Source: Rhodospirillales bacterium (GTDB lineage Bacteria; Pseudomonadota; Alphaproteobacteria; Acetobacterales; Acetobacteraceae). From it: DNA of 15,464 nt. Shown here piece after piece: positions 6,722-14,038 of this stretch. The position numbers and the translations under genes were made by a program. Location of the stretch: assembly GCA_018971455.1 (NCBI GenBank), contig JAGXAV010000010.1, positions 1-15,464 of the forward strand, written 5' to 3'. The notes under the pieces were generated by a model. That model searched no databases. It was not told the origin of the DNA and saw only the letters and a list, made by a program, of their open reading frames with translations. How positions within the stretch are numbered: the stretch's first letter is position 1; each line of letters begins with the position of its first letter.

Positions 6722-8076
6722 CCGACGAGCGTGCATCGCTGTTTGGTGAGTTGCGCCGCTTTGCCCGCACCTCTGGCGCGGTCGGCGGCATCGCTGCACG
6801 CGTGGTCGGTGAACGTGCCTTCGGCATCAAGACCAACCGGGCCGACCATGCCGATGATTTGCGGGTGATTCTCGGCGGGCTGAAGGGGCCGCTGATGAAG
6901 GTGGCGCAATTTCTCTCGACGGTGCCCGACGCGCTGCCGGCGGAATACGCTGCTCAACTCGCCGAGTTGCAGGCCAATGCGCCGGCGATGGGCTGGGCCT
7001 TCGTGCGTCGCCGCATGGCCGGCGAGCTTGGCGCGGACTGGGAGAGCCGCTTCGCCGAGTTCGGTCATGAAGCGGCCGCGGCGGCCAGCCTCGGGCAGGT
7101 TCATCGTGCCCGCCTGCATGATGGGCGCGATGTTGCATGCAAACTGCAATATCCCGACATGGCGAGCACGGTGGAAGCCGATTTGCGCCAGCTCAAGCTG
7201 GCCATGGCGGTGTTCCATCGGATGGATGGTGCCATTCGCCATGACGAGATCTACCTCGAACTCGTCGAGCGGTTGCGCGAGGAGTTGGATTACCGGCGCG
7301 AGGCCGCGCAGATGCGTCTGTACCGGCTGATGCTGAGAGGGGTGCCGGGCGTACATGTGCCCGAGCCGGTGGAGGCGCTCAGCACTGGTCGGCTGCTTAC
7401 CATGAGCTGGCTCGACGGCCGGGCATTGATGCGTCGGCTCGAGGAGGATCCGCCGCAGGACGAGCGCAATCGCATCGCCGAGGCGCTGTTCCGCGCCTGG
7501 TATGTTCCTTTTTACCATTACGGCGTGATCCATGGCGACCCGCATCTGGGCAATTACCAGGTGCGTCCCGATGGCAGCGTGAACCTTCTTGATTTCGGTG
7601 CCATCCGCGTCTTCGAAGCGCGGTTCGTGCGCGGCGTGATCGATCTCTACGAGGCGGTCCGCGACAACAATGAGGATCAGGCCTATCACGCCTATGTCGC
7701 TTGGGGCTTCACGGACATGACGCGCGAGAAGATGGCGGTGCTCAATGAATGGGCGCGCTTCCTCTACGAACCGCTGTGCGAGGATCGAGTGCGGCGCATC
7801 AGCGAGACCGACGACCCGCAATTCGGCCGCGCCGTGGCCGAGCGGGTTCATGCCGGCCTCAAGCGCACCGGGGGCGTGCGCCCGCCGCGCGAGTTCGTGC
7901 TGATGGACCGCAGCGCGATCGGTCTTGGCAGCGTCTTCCTGCGTCTCAAGGCGGAACTCAACTGGTCCCGCCTGTTTCGCGAATTGATCGAGGGCTTCGA
8001 TACGGCAACCCTCGCGGCCCGGCAGCAAACGGCGCTGACCGAAGCCGGCGTGCCGGCCACTGCTTCCATGGTCTAG
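6718..8076 (+). CDS. ABC1/AarF/UbiB-family atypical kinase
   Basis: Member of the ABC1 (ADCK/UbiB) protein-kinase-like family, whose best-known members support ubiquinone synthesis as ATPases or small-molecule kinases. In this 452-residue protein the KxGQ motif reads KVAQ (61-64), the alanine-rich loop is EAAAAASLGQ (118-127), Lys142 (VACKLQYP) fits the ATP-binding lysine, the family LREELDYRREA is at 186-196, the catalytic loop HGDPHLGN is at 272-279, and metal-binding DFG is at 292-294. No C-terminal membrane helices are evident, unlike E. coli UbiB, so it is probably one of the soluble alphaproteobacterial AarF paralogues. The start is uncertain: CTG at 6718 overlaps the pepF stop as CTGA with an ideal GGAGG; the conservative choice is TTG at 6751, whose upstream sequence is poor. 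The stop shares CTAG with convergent prpE. Cellular substrate unknown. Confidence 0.9.
   Translation: MTDERASLFGELRRFARTSGAVGGIAARVVGERAFGIKTNRADHADDLRVILGGLKGPLMKVAQFLSTVPDALPAEYAAQLAELQANAPAMGWAFVRRRMAGELGADWESRFAEFGHEAAAAASLGQVHRARLHDGRDVACKLQYPDMASTVEADLRQLKLAMAVFHRMDGAIRHDEIYLELVERLREELDYRREAAQMRLYRLMLRGVPGVHVPEPVEALSTGRLLTMSWLDGRALMRRLEEDPPQDERNRIAEALFRAWYVPFYHYGVIHGDPHLGNYQVRPDGSVNLLDFGAIRVFEARFVRGVIDLYEAVRDNNEDQAYHAYVAWGFTDMTREKMAVLNEWARFLYEPLCEDRVRRISETDDPQFGRAVAERVHAGLKRTGGVRPPREFVLMDRSAIGLGSVFLRLKAELNWSRLFRELIEGFDTATLAARQQTALTEAGVPATASMV
8073..8076. other. Palindromic CTAG holding the stop codons of two convergent genes
   Basis: TAG at 8074-8076 ends the kinase gene on plus, and TAG read from 8075 to 8073 ends prpE on minus. 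The two coding regions overlap by four bases with no space for an intrinsic terminator, so each transcript probably extends into the other gene. Confidence 0.9.
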
Positions 8077-9971
8077 CGCAAGGCCAATACCGCACTGATC
8101 TCGTCGAGGATGGCAGGATCATCGATGGTGGGCGGAGGCGCCGCGGGTTCGCCGTCGGCGAGGCGGCGGATGCTGGCGCGCAGGATCTTGCCGGATCGGG
8201 TCTTCGGCAGGCGAGCCACCACGCGGGCATCCTTGAATGCTGCCACCGGGCCGATGCGCTCGCGAACAAGGGCCACGAGCTCGGTTTCCACTGTCCGCGG
8301 GTCCAACGCCACACCCGCTTTCAGCACCACCAAGCCGAGCGGCGCCTGGCCCTTTAGCGCGTCCTTTGCTCCCACGACTGCGCATTCGGCGACGGCCGGA
8401 TGGCTCGCCAGTACCTCTTCCATGGCGCCGGTGGAGAGGCGGTGGCCAGCGACGTTGATGATGTCGTCGGTGCGGCCCATCACGGATACATCGCCATCCG
8501 CATCCACCACCCCGGCGTCGCCGGTGCGGTACCAGCCGGGAAAATCGTCGAGATAGGCGTGCCGGTAGCCGGCCTCATCCTGCCACAGCGTGGGCGCGCA
8601 GCCCGGCGGCAGCGGCAGGCGGATGGCGAGGTTGCCGGTCTGGGTGCGTGCCAGCGCGTGCCCGGAATCATCAAGCGCCTGGACATCATAGCCGGGGGCC
8701 GGGCGCCCGCCGGTGCCTGGCTTGGCCGGGAACAGCCCAAGCCCACGAAAGCCCGCTGTGATCGGCCAGCCGGTCTCGGTCTGCCACCAGTGATCGACCA
8801 CGGGGCGAGCAAGCTTTTCCGCGGCCCAGATCGCCGTCGGCGGATCGCAGCGTTCGCCCGCGAGGTAAAGCGCCTCAAGCTTCGACATATCATGGCGCGC
8901 CAGCATGGTGGCTTCGGGGTCCTGCTGCTTGATGGCGCGCAGGGCCGTTGGCGCAGTGAACAGGACTCGTACGCCATGCTGGGCGCAGACCCGCCAGAAC
9001 GCGCCGGCGTCGGGCGTGCCGACGGGCTTGCCCTCATACATGACGCTGGTGCAGCCGGCGAGCAGCGGCGCATAGACGATGTAGCTGTGGCCCACCACCC
9101 AGCCGACATCCGACGCGGTCCAGAATACGTCGCCCGCGCCCAGCCCGTAGACCATTCCCATCGAGCGGTGGAGGGCCACGGCATGGCCGCCGGCATCGCG
9201 CACGATACCCTTTGGGCGTCCGGTCGTGCCCGAGGTATAGAGGATGTAGAGCGGGTCGGTGGCGGGGATGGAGACCGGGTCGGCCGGCATCGCAGCGGCC
9301 TCGGCCTCGGCGAAATCGCAATCGCGCCCGGCGATCAGGGGCGCGAGGGCCTGTTCGCGCTGGAGGATCAGGCAGGCTTCCGGCTTGTGGGCGGATATGC
9401 CGATCGCGGCATCAAGCAGCGGCTTGTAGCCGACCACCCGGCCGGGTTCGAGCCCGCAGGAGGCGGAGACGATGACGCGGGGCTGGGCATCCTCGATGCG
9501 CTTGGCCAGCTCGGCGGCGGCAAAACCGCCGAACACGACGGAATGGATCGCTCCCAGCCGCGCGCAGGCCAGCATGGTGATGGCCGCTTCCGGCACCATT
9601 GGCATGTAGATCACCACCCGATCGCCCTGACGGACGCCGAGGCTCGCCAGCGCGCCGGCGACACGAGCGGTGCGATCGCGCATCTCACGGTAGGTGAAGG
9701 TCTCGCAGCGCCCAGCCATTGGGCTGTCCCAGATCAGCGCCGCCTGCTCGCCGCGCCCGGCCAGCACATGGCGGTCCAGCGCGTTGAAGCAGGTATTCAT
9801 CATGCCGCCGACAAAATATTGGCCGAAAGCGCCCTTTGTCGGGTCGAACACACGGTCCCAGCGCCGATCCCACGCAATGGCTTCGGCTGCTTCGGCCCAA
9901 TATGCCTCGGGATCGTGCTGCCAGGCGGCATAGGTCTGCGGATACCGGCTCGACGCCCCTGCGCTGGACAT
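8073..9971 (-). CDS. prpE: Propionyl-CoA synthetase
   Basis: Converts propionate, ATP and CoA to propionyl-CoA, feeding the methylcitrate or methylmalonyl-CoA route in the cytoplasm. The 632-residue length fits PrpE. Motifs in order: ATP loop YTSGTTGRPKG 245-255, substrate region FWTASDVGWVVGHSYIVYAPL 283-303, DHWWQTETGWPI 393-404 (the GWPI ending separates PrpE from acetyl-CoA synthetase, which has GG), YRTGD 481-485, hinge MGRTDDIINVAGHRLST 498-514, and LPKTRSGKILR 588-598, where Lys595 is the catalytic lysine commonly controlled by acetylation. The start at 9971 (MSSAGASSRYPQTY) follows AGGTCAGC and a G5 run; a longer frame from 10049 is unlike the family. It diverges from the MarR, flavoprotein and enamidase cluster, which may produce propionate. 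Acetate or other short acids remain possible side substrates. Confidence 0.94.
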   Translation of the reverse strand: MSSAGASSRYPQTYAAWQHDPEAYWAEAAEAIAWDRRWDRVFDPTKGAFGQYFVGGMMNTCFNALDRHVLAGRGEQAALIWDSPMAGRCETFTYREMRDRTARVAGALASLGVRQGDRVVIYMPMVPEAAITMLACARLGAIHSVVFGGFAAAELAKRIEDAQPRVIVSASCGLEPGRVVGYKPLLDAAIGISAHKPEACLILQREQALAPLIAGRDCDFAEAEAAAMPADPVSIPATDPLYILYTSGTTGRPKGIVRDAGGHAVALHRSMGMVYGLGAGDVFWTASDVGWVVGHSYIVYAPLLAGCTSVMYEGKPVGTPDAGAFWRVCAQHGVRVLFTAPTALRAIKQQDPEATMLARHDMSKLEALYLAGERCDPPTAIWAAEKLARPVVDHWWQTETGWPITAGFRGLGLFPAKPGTGGRPAPGYDVQALDDSGHALARTQTGNLAIRLPLPPGCAPTLWQDEAGYRHAYLDDFPGWYRTGDAGVVDADGDVSVMGRTDDIINVAGHRLSTGAMEEVLASHPAVAECAVVGAKDALKGQAPLGLVVLKAGVALDPRTVETELVALVRERIGPVAAFKDARVVARLPKTRSGKILRASIRRLADGEPAAPPPTIDDPAILDEISAVLALR

Positions 9972-10101
9972 GCTGACCTGACCCCCTGTTTGCGCACAAC
10001 TCTGCCACCAACAAAGCGCAGAGGCGAGGGAGCGTCCGATCGTTTGCATACCTATGATCCTCTGCCACTATGGGAGGCAGGCAAGTCCGGGAGGATGGCG
10101 C
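9972..10101. promoter_or_regulatory. Divergent control region of prpE and the MarR cluster
   Basis: This 130-base gap separates the two start codons. A good -10 match, TATGAT (10053-10058), would start the marR message near 10065, but no convincing -35 lies 16-18 bases upstream, which fits a regulated promoter. Ribosome binding sites are GGGAGG (about 10089-10094) for marR and a G-rich stretch just upstream of prpE. Repeated CTCTGC-type elements between the genes are listed separately and are the best operator candidates. Confidence 0.55.
10000..10068. repeat. CTCTGCCAC direct repeats plus inverted GCAGAG, candidate operator half-sites
   Basis: The nonamer CTCTGCCAC occurs at 10000-10008 and again at 10060-10068, exactly 60 bases apart. 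Between them GCAGAG at 10018-10023 is the inverse of the first six bases, forming a dyad with a 12-base spacer. The second copy lies a few bases after the TATGAT -10 candidate. A nine-base match in so short a gap is unlikely by chance. Binding by the adjacent MarR protein is inferred from position only. Confidence 0.45.
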
Positions 10102-10566
10102 ATGACGCGACGGGCGACGGCCGGGCCAGGCCACGCCGTTTTGGGTGACTACCTCGTCGAGGAGCAGGTCGGGTTCCTGCTGCGCCGCGCCCAGCAACGC
10201 CATGCGGCGATCTTTCAGGATGGCATGCACGCCGCCGGGGGGCTGACCGCCACCCAGTTCACCGCCCTCGTCAAGATCGTCGAGCTGGGCCAGGTGACCC
10301 AGAATCTGCTTGGCCGACTGACCGCCATGGACCCGGCGACCATCCAGGGCGTGGTGCGCCGGCTGGCCGCCCGCGGCCTGGTGCGCCGCCAGCCAGACCC
10401 GATGGACCGGCGTGCCGCCGTACTGGTGGCCACGCCCGCGGGGCTGGACGCGGTCCGCCCGGCCGTGGCATGCGCTCGCGCGATCACCACGGCGACGCTG
10501 CAACCGCTTGATGCCGGCGAGCGACGTGCGCTGCTCGCTCTGCTGCGCAAGCTCGGCAACCCTTGA
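10102..10566 (+). CDS. MarR-family transcriptional regulator
   Basis: A 154-residue winged-helix DNA-binding protein, expected to act as a dimer that leaves its operator when it binds a ligand, often an aromatic acid or acyl-CoA. Helices at about 17-45 form the dimer side; the helix-turn-helix runs about 51-95 with recognition helix MDPATIQGVVRRLAARGLV (76-94), followed by the wing QPDPMDRRAAVLVATPAG (97-114) carrying the family DRR..L..T..G pattern, then a C-terminal dimer helix. The ATG at 10102 has GGGAGG seven bases upstream; an earlier in-frame ATG at 10054 lies in the -10 candidate and is unlikely. It is first gene of the flavoprotein-enamidase cluster and diverges from prpE, so it probably regulates both sides. 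Its ligand is unknown; a pathway intermediate is the simplest guess. Confidence 0.93.
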   Translation: MTRRATAGPGHAVLGDYLVEEQVGFLLRRAQQRHAAIFQDGMHAAGGLTATQFTALVKIVELGQVTQNLLGRLTAMDPATIQGVVRRLAARGLVRRQPDPMDRRAAVLVATPAGLDAVRPAVACARAITTATLQPLDAGERRALLALLRKLGNP

Positions 10567-10580
10567 ACGGCGACCCATTG

Positions 10581-13500
10581 ATGGAAAACGATATGCTCGG
10601 CTTTGAGATGGATTTTTCGGCCCTGGCCACGCGTGATGGCCTGGTGCGGCTGGATCGCCTTTTCCTCGCCGAGCTGGCCGGGGCCGATCCGGCGTTGCAT
10701 GCCCGCCTGCTTGCCGCGCGAGCCGCGCCCGGCGAGGTGGCCGCCAAGGACGAGGGTGAGCTCGTCGTTGCCCTCGGTCTTCATCTGTCCGATTTCACGG
10801 GGCGGTTGTTCGGCATCGAGGCGGAACTCGACGCCATTCTGGCTGCCACCCGCGGTCTCGATCCGGTGCATGGCTGCAAGCGGCTGTTCGTGCAACGCCA
10901 GGCGGTGAAGAAATACCCCGATCCTGCCGGCTTCGACGGCACGGCGCTGCGCCACGATTTGGAACAGAGAATGGGGGCGGCCTTCAGCGAAGAAGGTTTC
11001 GCCGTGCAGGTTGCCGCCTGGGAGGCCGCCGGAGCAGCCGAGGATTTGGACGTGGCCCTTCGCTATGCCGCCTGGGCAACGCTGACGCAGGCAGGTCGCG
11101 CGTATCATCGCGACGGATTTCTGTTTCGTGTGCCCCAAAAGGTTGATCACGCCCGCCTCGTCGCGGTGCAGACCGTTGAGCGCGACGGCGTGACCATGCT
11201 GCATCTGCCCGAGCATGACTGGCGCCCGCGCGACGGCTTTGCGCTGACCGATGCGGGAATGAGCACGGGCCACGCGCTGGACCAGATGAATTACTGCATC
11301 TGGTGCCACACCCAGGGCAAGGATTCCTGCAGCAAAGGCCTCAAGGATCGCAAGACAGGTGCGTTCCAGGCGTCACCGTTCAAGGTCACGCTCGCCGGCT
11401 GCCCGCTCGACGAAAAAATTAGCGAGATGCACACGCTGCGGGCTCAAGGCAGCTTGCTGGGGGCCTTCGCCACCATCGCGGTGGACAATCCGATGATGGC
11501 GGCGACCGGGCATCGCATCTGCAATGACTGCATGAAGGCATGCATCTACCAGAAGCAGGATCCCGTTGATATCCCGCAGGCCGAGACCTCGGTGCTGCGC
11601 GAGGTCCTTGCCTTGCCATGGGGGCTCGAGATCTACGCGTTGCTGACGCGGTGGAACCCGCTCGACATCCGCCGCCCGCTGCCGCGACCCGATACCGGGC
11701 GTAAAGTTCTGGTCGTCGGCCTCGGCCCAGCTGGCTTCACGCTTGCTCATCACCTGATGAATGATGGCCACACCGTGATCGCGGTTGACGGTCTGAAGAT
11801 CGAGCCGCTTGGCTTCGACGCGGCGGCTCCCGTGCGCGATGTCGAGGTGCTCTTTGAGAATTTGGACGATCGCGTGATGGCTGGGTTCGGCGGTGTTGCC
11901 GAGTACGGCATTACCGTGCGCTGGAACAAGAACTACCTCAAGCTTGTCCGGCTTCTTTTGGAGCGCCGCGCGCAATTCGCCATGTTCGGTGGCGTGCGCT
12001 TCGGTGGCGGCGCCACCCTGTCGATCGACGATGCGTGGGCGATGGGCTTTGACCACATCGCGCTGTGCATGGGCGCTGGCAAGCCGACCGTGATCGACAT
12101 GCCCGGCGGCCTTGCCCGCGGCGTTCGCCAGGCGAGCGACTTCCTGATGGGCCTGCAACTCACCGGAGCGGCAAAGAAATCCTCCATCGCCAATCTGCAA
12201 CTTCGCCTTCCCGTGGTGGTGATCGGCGGCGGATTGACGGCGATCGACACGGCCACGGAGAGCTTGGCCTATTATGTGCGACAGGTGGAGAAGTTTTCTC
12301 TTCGCTACCGCACGCTGGTGGCCGAGCGCGGTGAGGAGGCGGTGCGGGCCGGCTGGAATGCCGAGGAGACGGAAATCGCGGCCGAGTTCCTGGCCCATGC
12401 CGCTGCCATTCAAGCCGAGCGGGACACAGCCGGGCGAGAGGGTCGCTCACCGCGATTCGCCGAGCTGCTCGATTCCTGGGGGGGTGCAACGCTCGCCTAT
12501 CGTCGCCGGCTGCTCGATGCGCCAAGCTACACGCTTAATCACGAGGAAGTCGCCAAGGCGATGGAGGAGGGCGTGCGGTTTGCCGAGGGCCTGACGCCGC
12601 TCGCGGTTGAAGTGGATGGCTACGGCCACGTCGCCGGGCTGCGCGTTGCGCGCCAGGATGGTAGCGAGGCAGTGCTTCCCGCGCGCGCCGTGCTGGTTGC
12701 CGCCGGCACGCAACCCAACACCGTGCTGGCGCGCGAAGATGGCCGCATCAAGCTCGACGGGCGCTATTTTCAGGCCGTTGACGATGAGGGCGATCCGGTC
12801 ACTCCGGCGCGCGCGATCAGCAAGCCGGAGCGTGCCGATGTGCTGATGCACCGCGCGGCCGATGGCCGCTTCATCAGCTTCTTTGGTGATTTGCATCCGA
12901 GTTTTTTTGGCAACGTGGTCAAGGCCATGGGCGGCGCCAAGCGCGGCTACCCGGTTGTCAGCGAGATCGTCGCCCGAGCGCCGGCGAGCTCGGTGTCGGC
13001 GACGGCGCTGCTGAGGCGCTGCCGCGATGAGTTGTCCGCTAGCGTCCATCAGGTCAACCGGCTGACTCAGAACATTGTGGAGGTGGTGCTGCGCGCTCCG
13101 GCGGCGGCACGGGCCTTCCGGCCGGGCCAGTTCTATCGCCTGCAGAACTACGAGATGCACGCGGCCCGGATCGACGAGCCCGGCATCGGCGCCACGCTTC
13201 TGGCAATGGAAGGTCTTGCCATGACCGGCGCCTGGACCGACCCGGCTCGCGGCCTGGTTTCGGTGATCGCCCTTGAGATGGGTGGCAGTTCCGATCTCTG
13301 CGCCTCGCTCGAGCCCGGCGAGCCGGTCGTGCTGATGGGGCCGACCGGGACGGCCACCGAAATCCATGCCGACACCGCGGTTGCCCTCGTCGGTGGCGGA
13401 TTGGGCAACGCGGTATTGTTCAGCATCGGTGCGGCCCTGCGCGCCGCCGGTTCGAAGGTGCTCTATTTCGCCGGCTACAAGGCGCTGCGCGACCGCTACA

Positions 13501-14033
13501 AGATCGAGGAAATCGAGCGGGCGGCGGATGCCATTGTCTGGTGCTGCGATGAGGCGCCGGGGTTCGTGCCGACGCGCCCGCAGGATAGGAGCTATGTCGG
13601 CAACATCGTCCAGGCGATGGCTGCCTATGGCGCCGGGCAACTGGGCGAACAGGCGGTTCCGCTGGCTGATGCGGCGCACATGATCGTCATCGGCTCGGAT
13701 CGCATGATGCAAGCGGTGGGGGCAGCGCGTCATGGCGTGCTGGCGCCGTACCTCAAGCCCGGCCACTCGGCGATCGGCTCGATCAACTCGCCGATGCAGT
13801 GCATGATGAAGGAGGTCTGTGCGCAGTGCCTCCAGCCGCAGATCGACCCCGCTACCGGCGCGTGCAGTGTGGTCTTCTCCTGCTTCAATCAGGACCAGAT
13901 GCTGGATCGAGTGGATTTCCCGGCGTTGAACGAGCGGCTTCGTCAGAACAGCCTGGCCGAGAAGCTGACGGCGCAATGGATCGATCGAGCGCTGCGCGTG
14001 CTGGATGTGCGCCCGGCGCTGGCGGCGGAGTAG
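10581..14033 (+). CDS. Giant iron-sulfur flavoprotein: GltD/NfnB-like half fused to PyrK/NfnA-like half
   Basis: No characterised protein recognised over the full 1150 residues. Order: N-terminal region 1-235 with no known motif; cysteine-rich part with C239-x2-C242, C250, C274-P (GCPLDEKI, as in GltD), then C314-x2-C317-x3-C321; FAD Rossmann VVGLGPAG 378-385; NAD(P) Rossmann VVVIGGGLTAID 545-556; a helical insert about 565-637; a GltD-like YRRR (640-643) that may favour NADPH; FAD strand AVLVAAGTQPNT 703-714. The second half resembles PyrK/NfnA: flavin-binding RPGQFYRLQ 847-855, nucleotide loop VGGGLGNAVLFSIGAAL 937-953, and a probable [2Fe-2S] site C1074-x5-C1080-x2-C1083 with C1095 or C1101. 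Two flavins, two pyridine-nucleotide sites and several clusters suggest electron transfer or bifurcation. It starts 14 bases after marR (alternative TTG at 10563 overlaps the marR stop) and ends five bases before the enamidase. Confidence 0.88.
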   Translation: MENDMLGFEMDFSALATRDGLVRLDRLFLAELAGADPALHARLLAARAAPGEVAAKDEGELVVALGLHLSDFTGRLFGIEAELDAILAATRGLDPVHGCKRLFVQRQAVKKYPDPAGFDGTALRHDLEQRMGAAFSEEGFAVQVAAWEAAGAAEDLDVALRYAAWATLTQAGRAYHRDGFLFRVPQKVDHARLVAVQTVERDGVTMLHLPEHDWRPRDGFALTDAGMSTGHALDQMNYCIWCHTQGKDSCSKGLKDRKTGAFQASPFKVTLAGCPLDEKISEMHTLRAQGSLLGAFATIAVDNPMMAATGHRICNDCMKACIYQKQDPVDIPQAETSVLREVLALPWGLEIYALLTRWNPLDIRRPLPRPDTGRKVLVVGLGPAGFTLAHHLMNDGHTVIAVDGLKIEPLGFDAAAPVRDVEVLFENLDDRVMAGFGGVAEYGITVRWNKNYLKLVRLLLERRAQFAMFGGVRFGGGATLSIDDAWAMGFDHIALCMGAGKPTVIDMPGGLARGVRQASDFLMGLQLTGAAKKSSIANLQLRLPVVVIGGGLTAIDTATESLAYYVRQVEKFSLRYRTLVAERGEEAVRAGWNAEETEIAAEFLAHAAAIQAERDTAGREGRSPRFAELLDSWGGATLAYRRRLLDAPSYTLNHEEVAKAMEEGVRFAEGLTPLAVEVDGYGHVAGLRVARQDGSEAVLPARAVLVAAGTQPNTVLAREDGRIKLDGRYFQAVDDEGDPVTPARAISKPERADVLMHRAADGRFISFFGDLHPSFFGNVVKAMGGAKRGYPVVSEIVARAPASSVSATALLRRCRDELSASVHQVNRLTQNIVEVVLRAPAAARAFRPGQFYRLQNYEMHAARIDEPGIGATLLAMEGLAMTGAWTDPARGLVSVIALEMGGSSDLCASLEPGEPVVLMGPTGTATEIHADTAVALVGGGLGNAVLFSIGAALRAAGSKVLYFAGYKALRDRYKIEEIERAADAIVWCCDEAPGFVPTRPQDRSYVGNIVQAMAAYGAGQLGEQAVPLADAAHMIVIGSDRMMQAVGAARHGVLAPYLKPGHSAIGSINSPMQCMMKEVCAQCLQPQIDPATGACSVVFSCFNQDQMLDRVDFPALNERLRQNSLAEKLTAQWIDRALRVLDVRPALAAE

Positions 14034-14038
14034 GGCAA

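Noticed and set aside
10047..10056. CATACCTATG mini-palindrome as the MarR operator
   Set aside because: Four-base arms with no extension are expected by chance; the CTCTGC repeat set is better supported.
13799..14038. Upstream extension of the enamidase frame into the flavoprotein gene
   Set aside because: It lies within the flavoprotein's C-terminal cysteine region in another frame, and a good GGAG marks the ATG at 14039.
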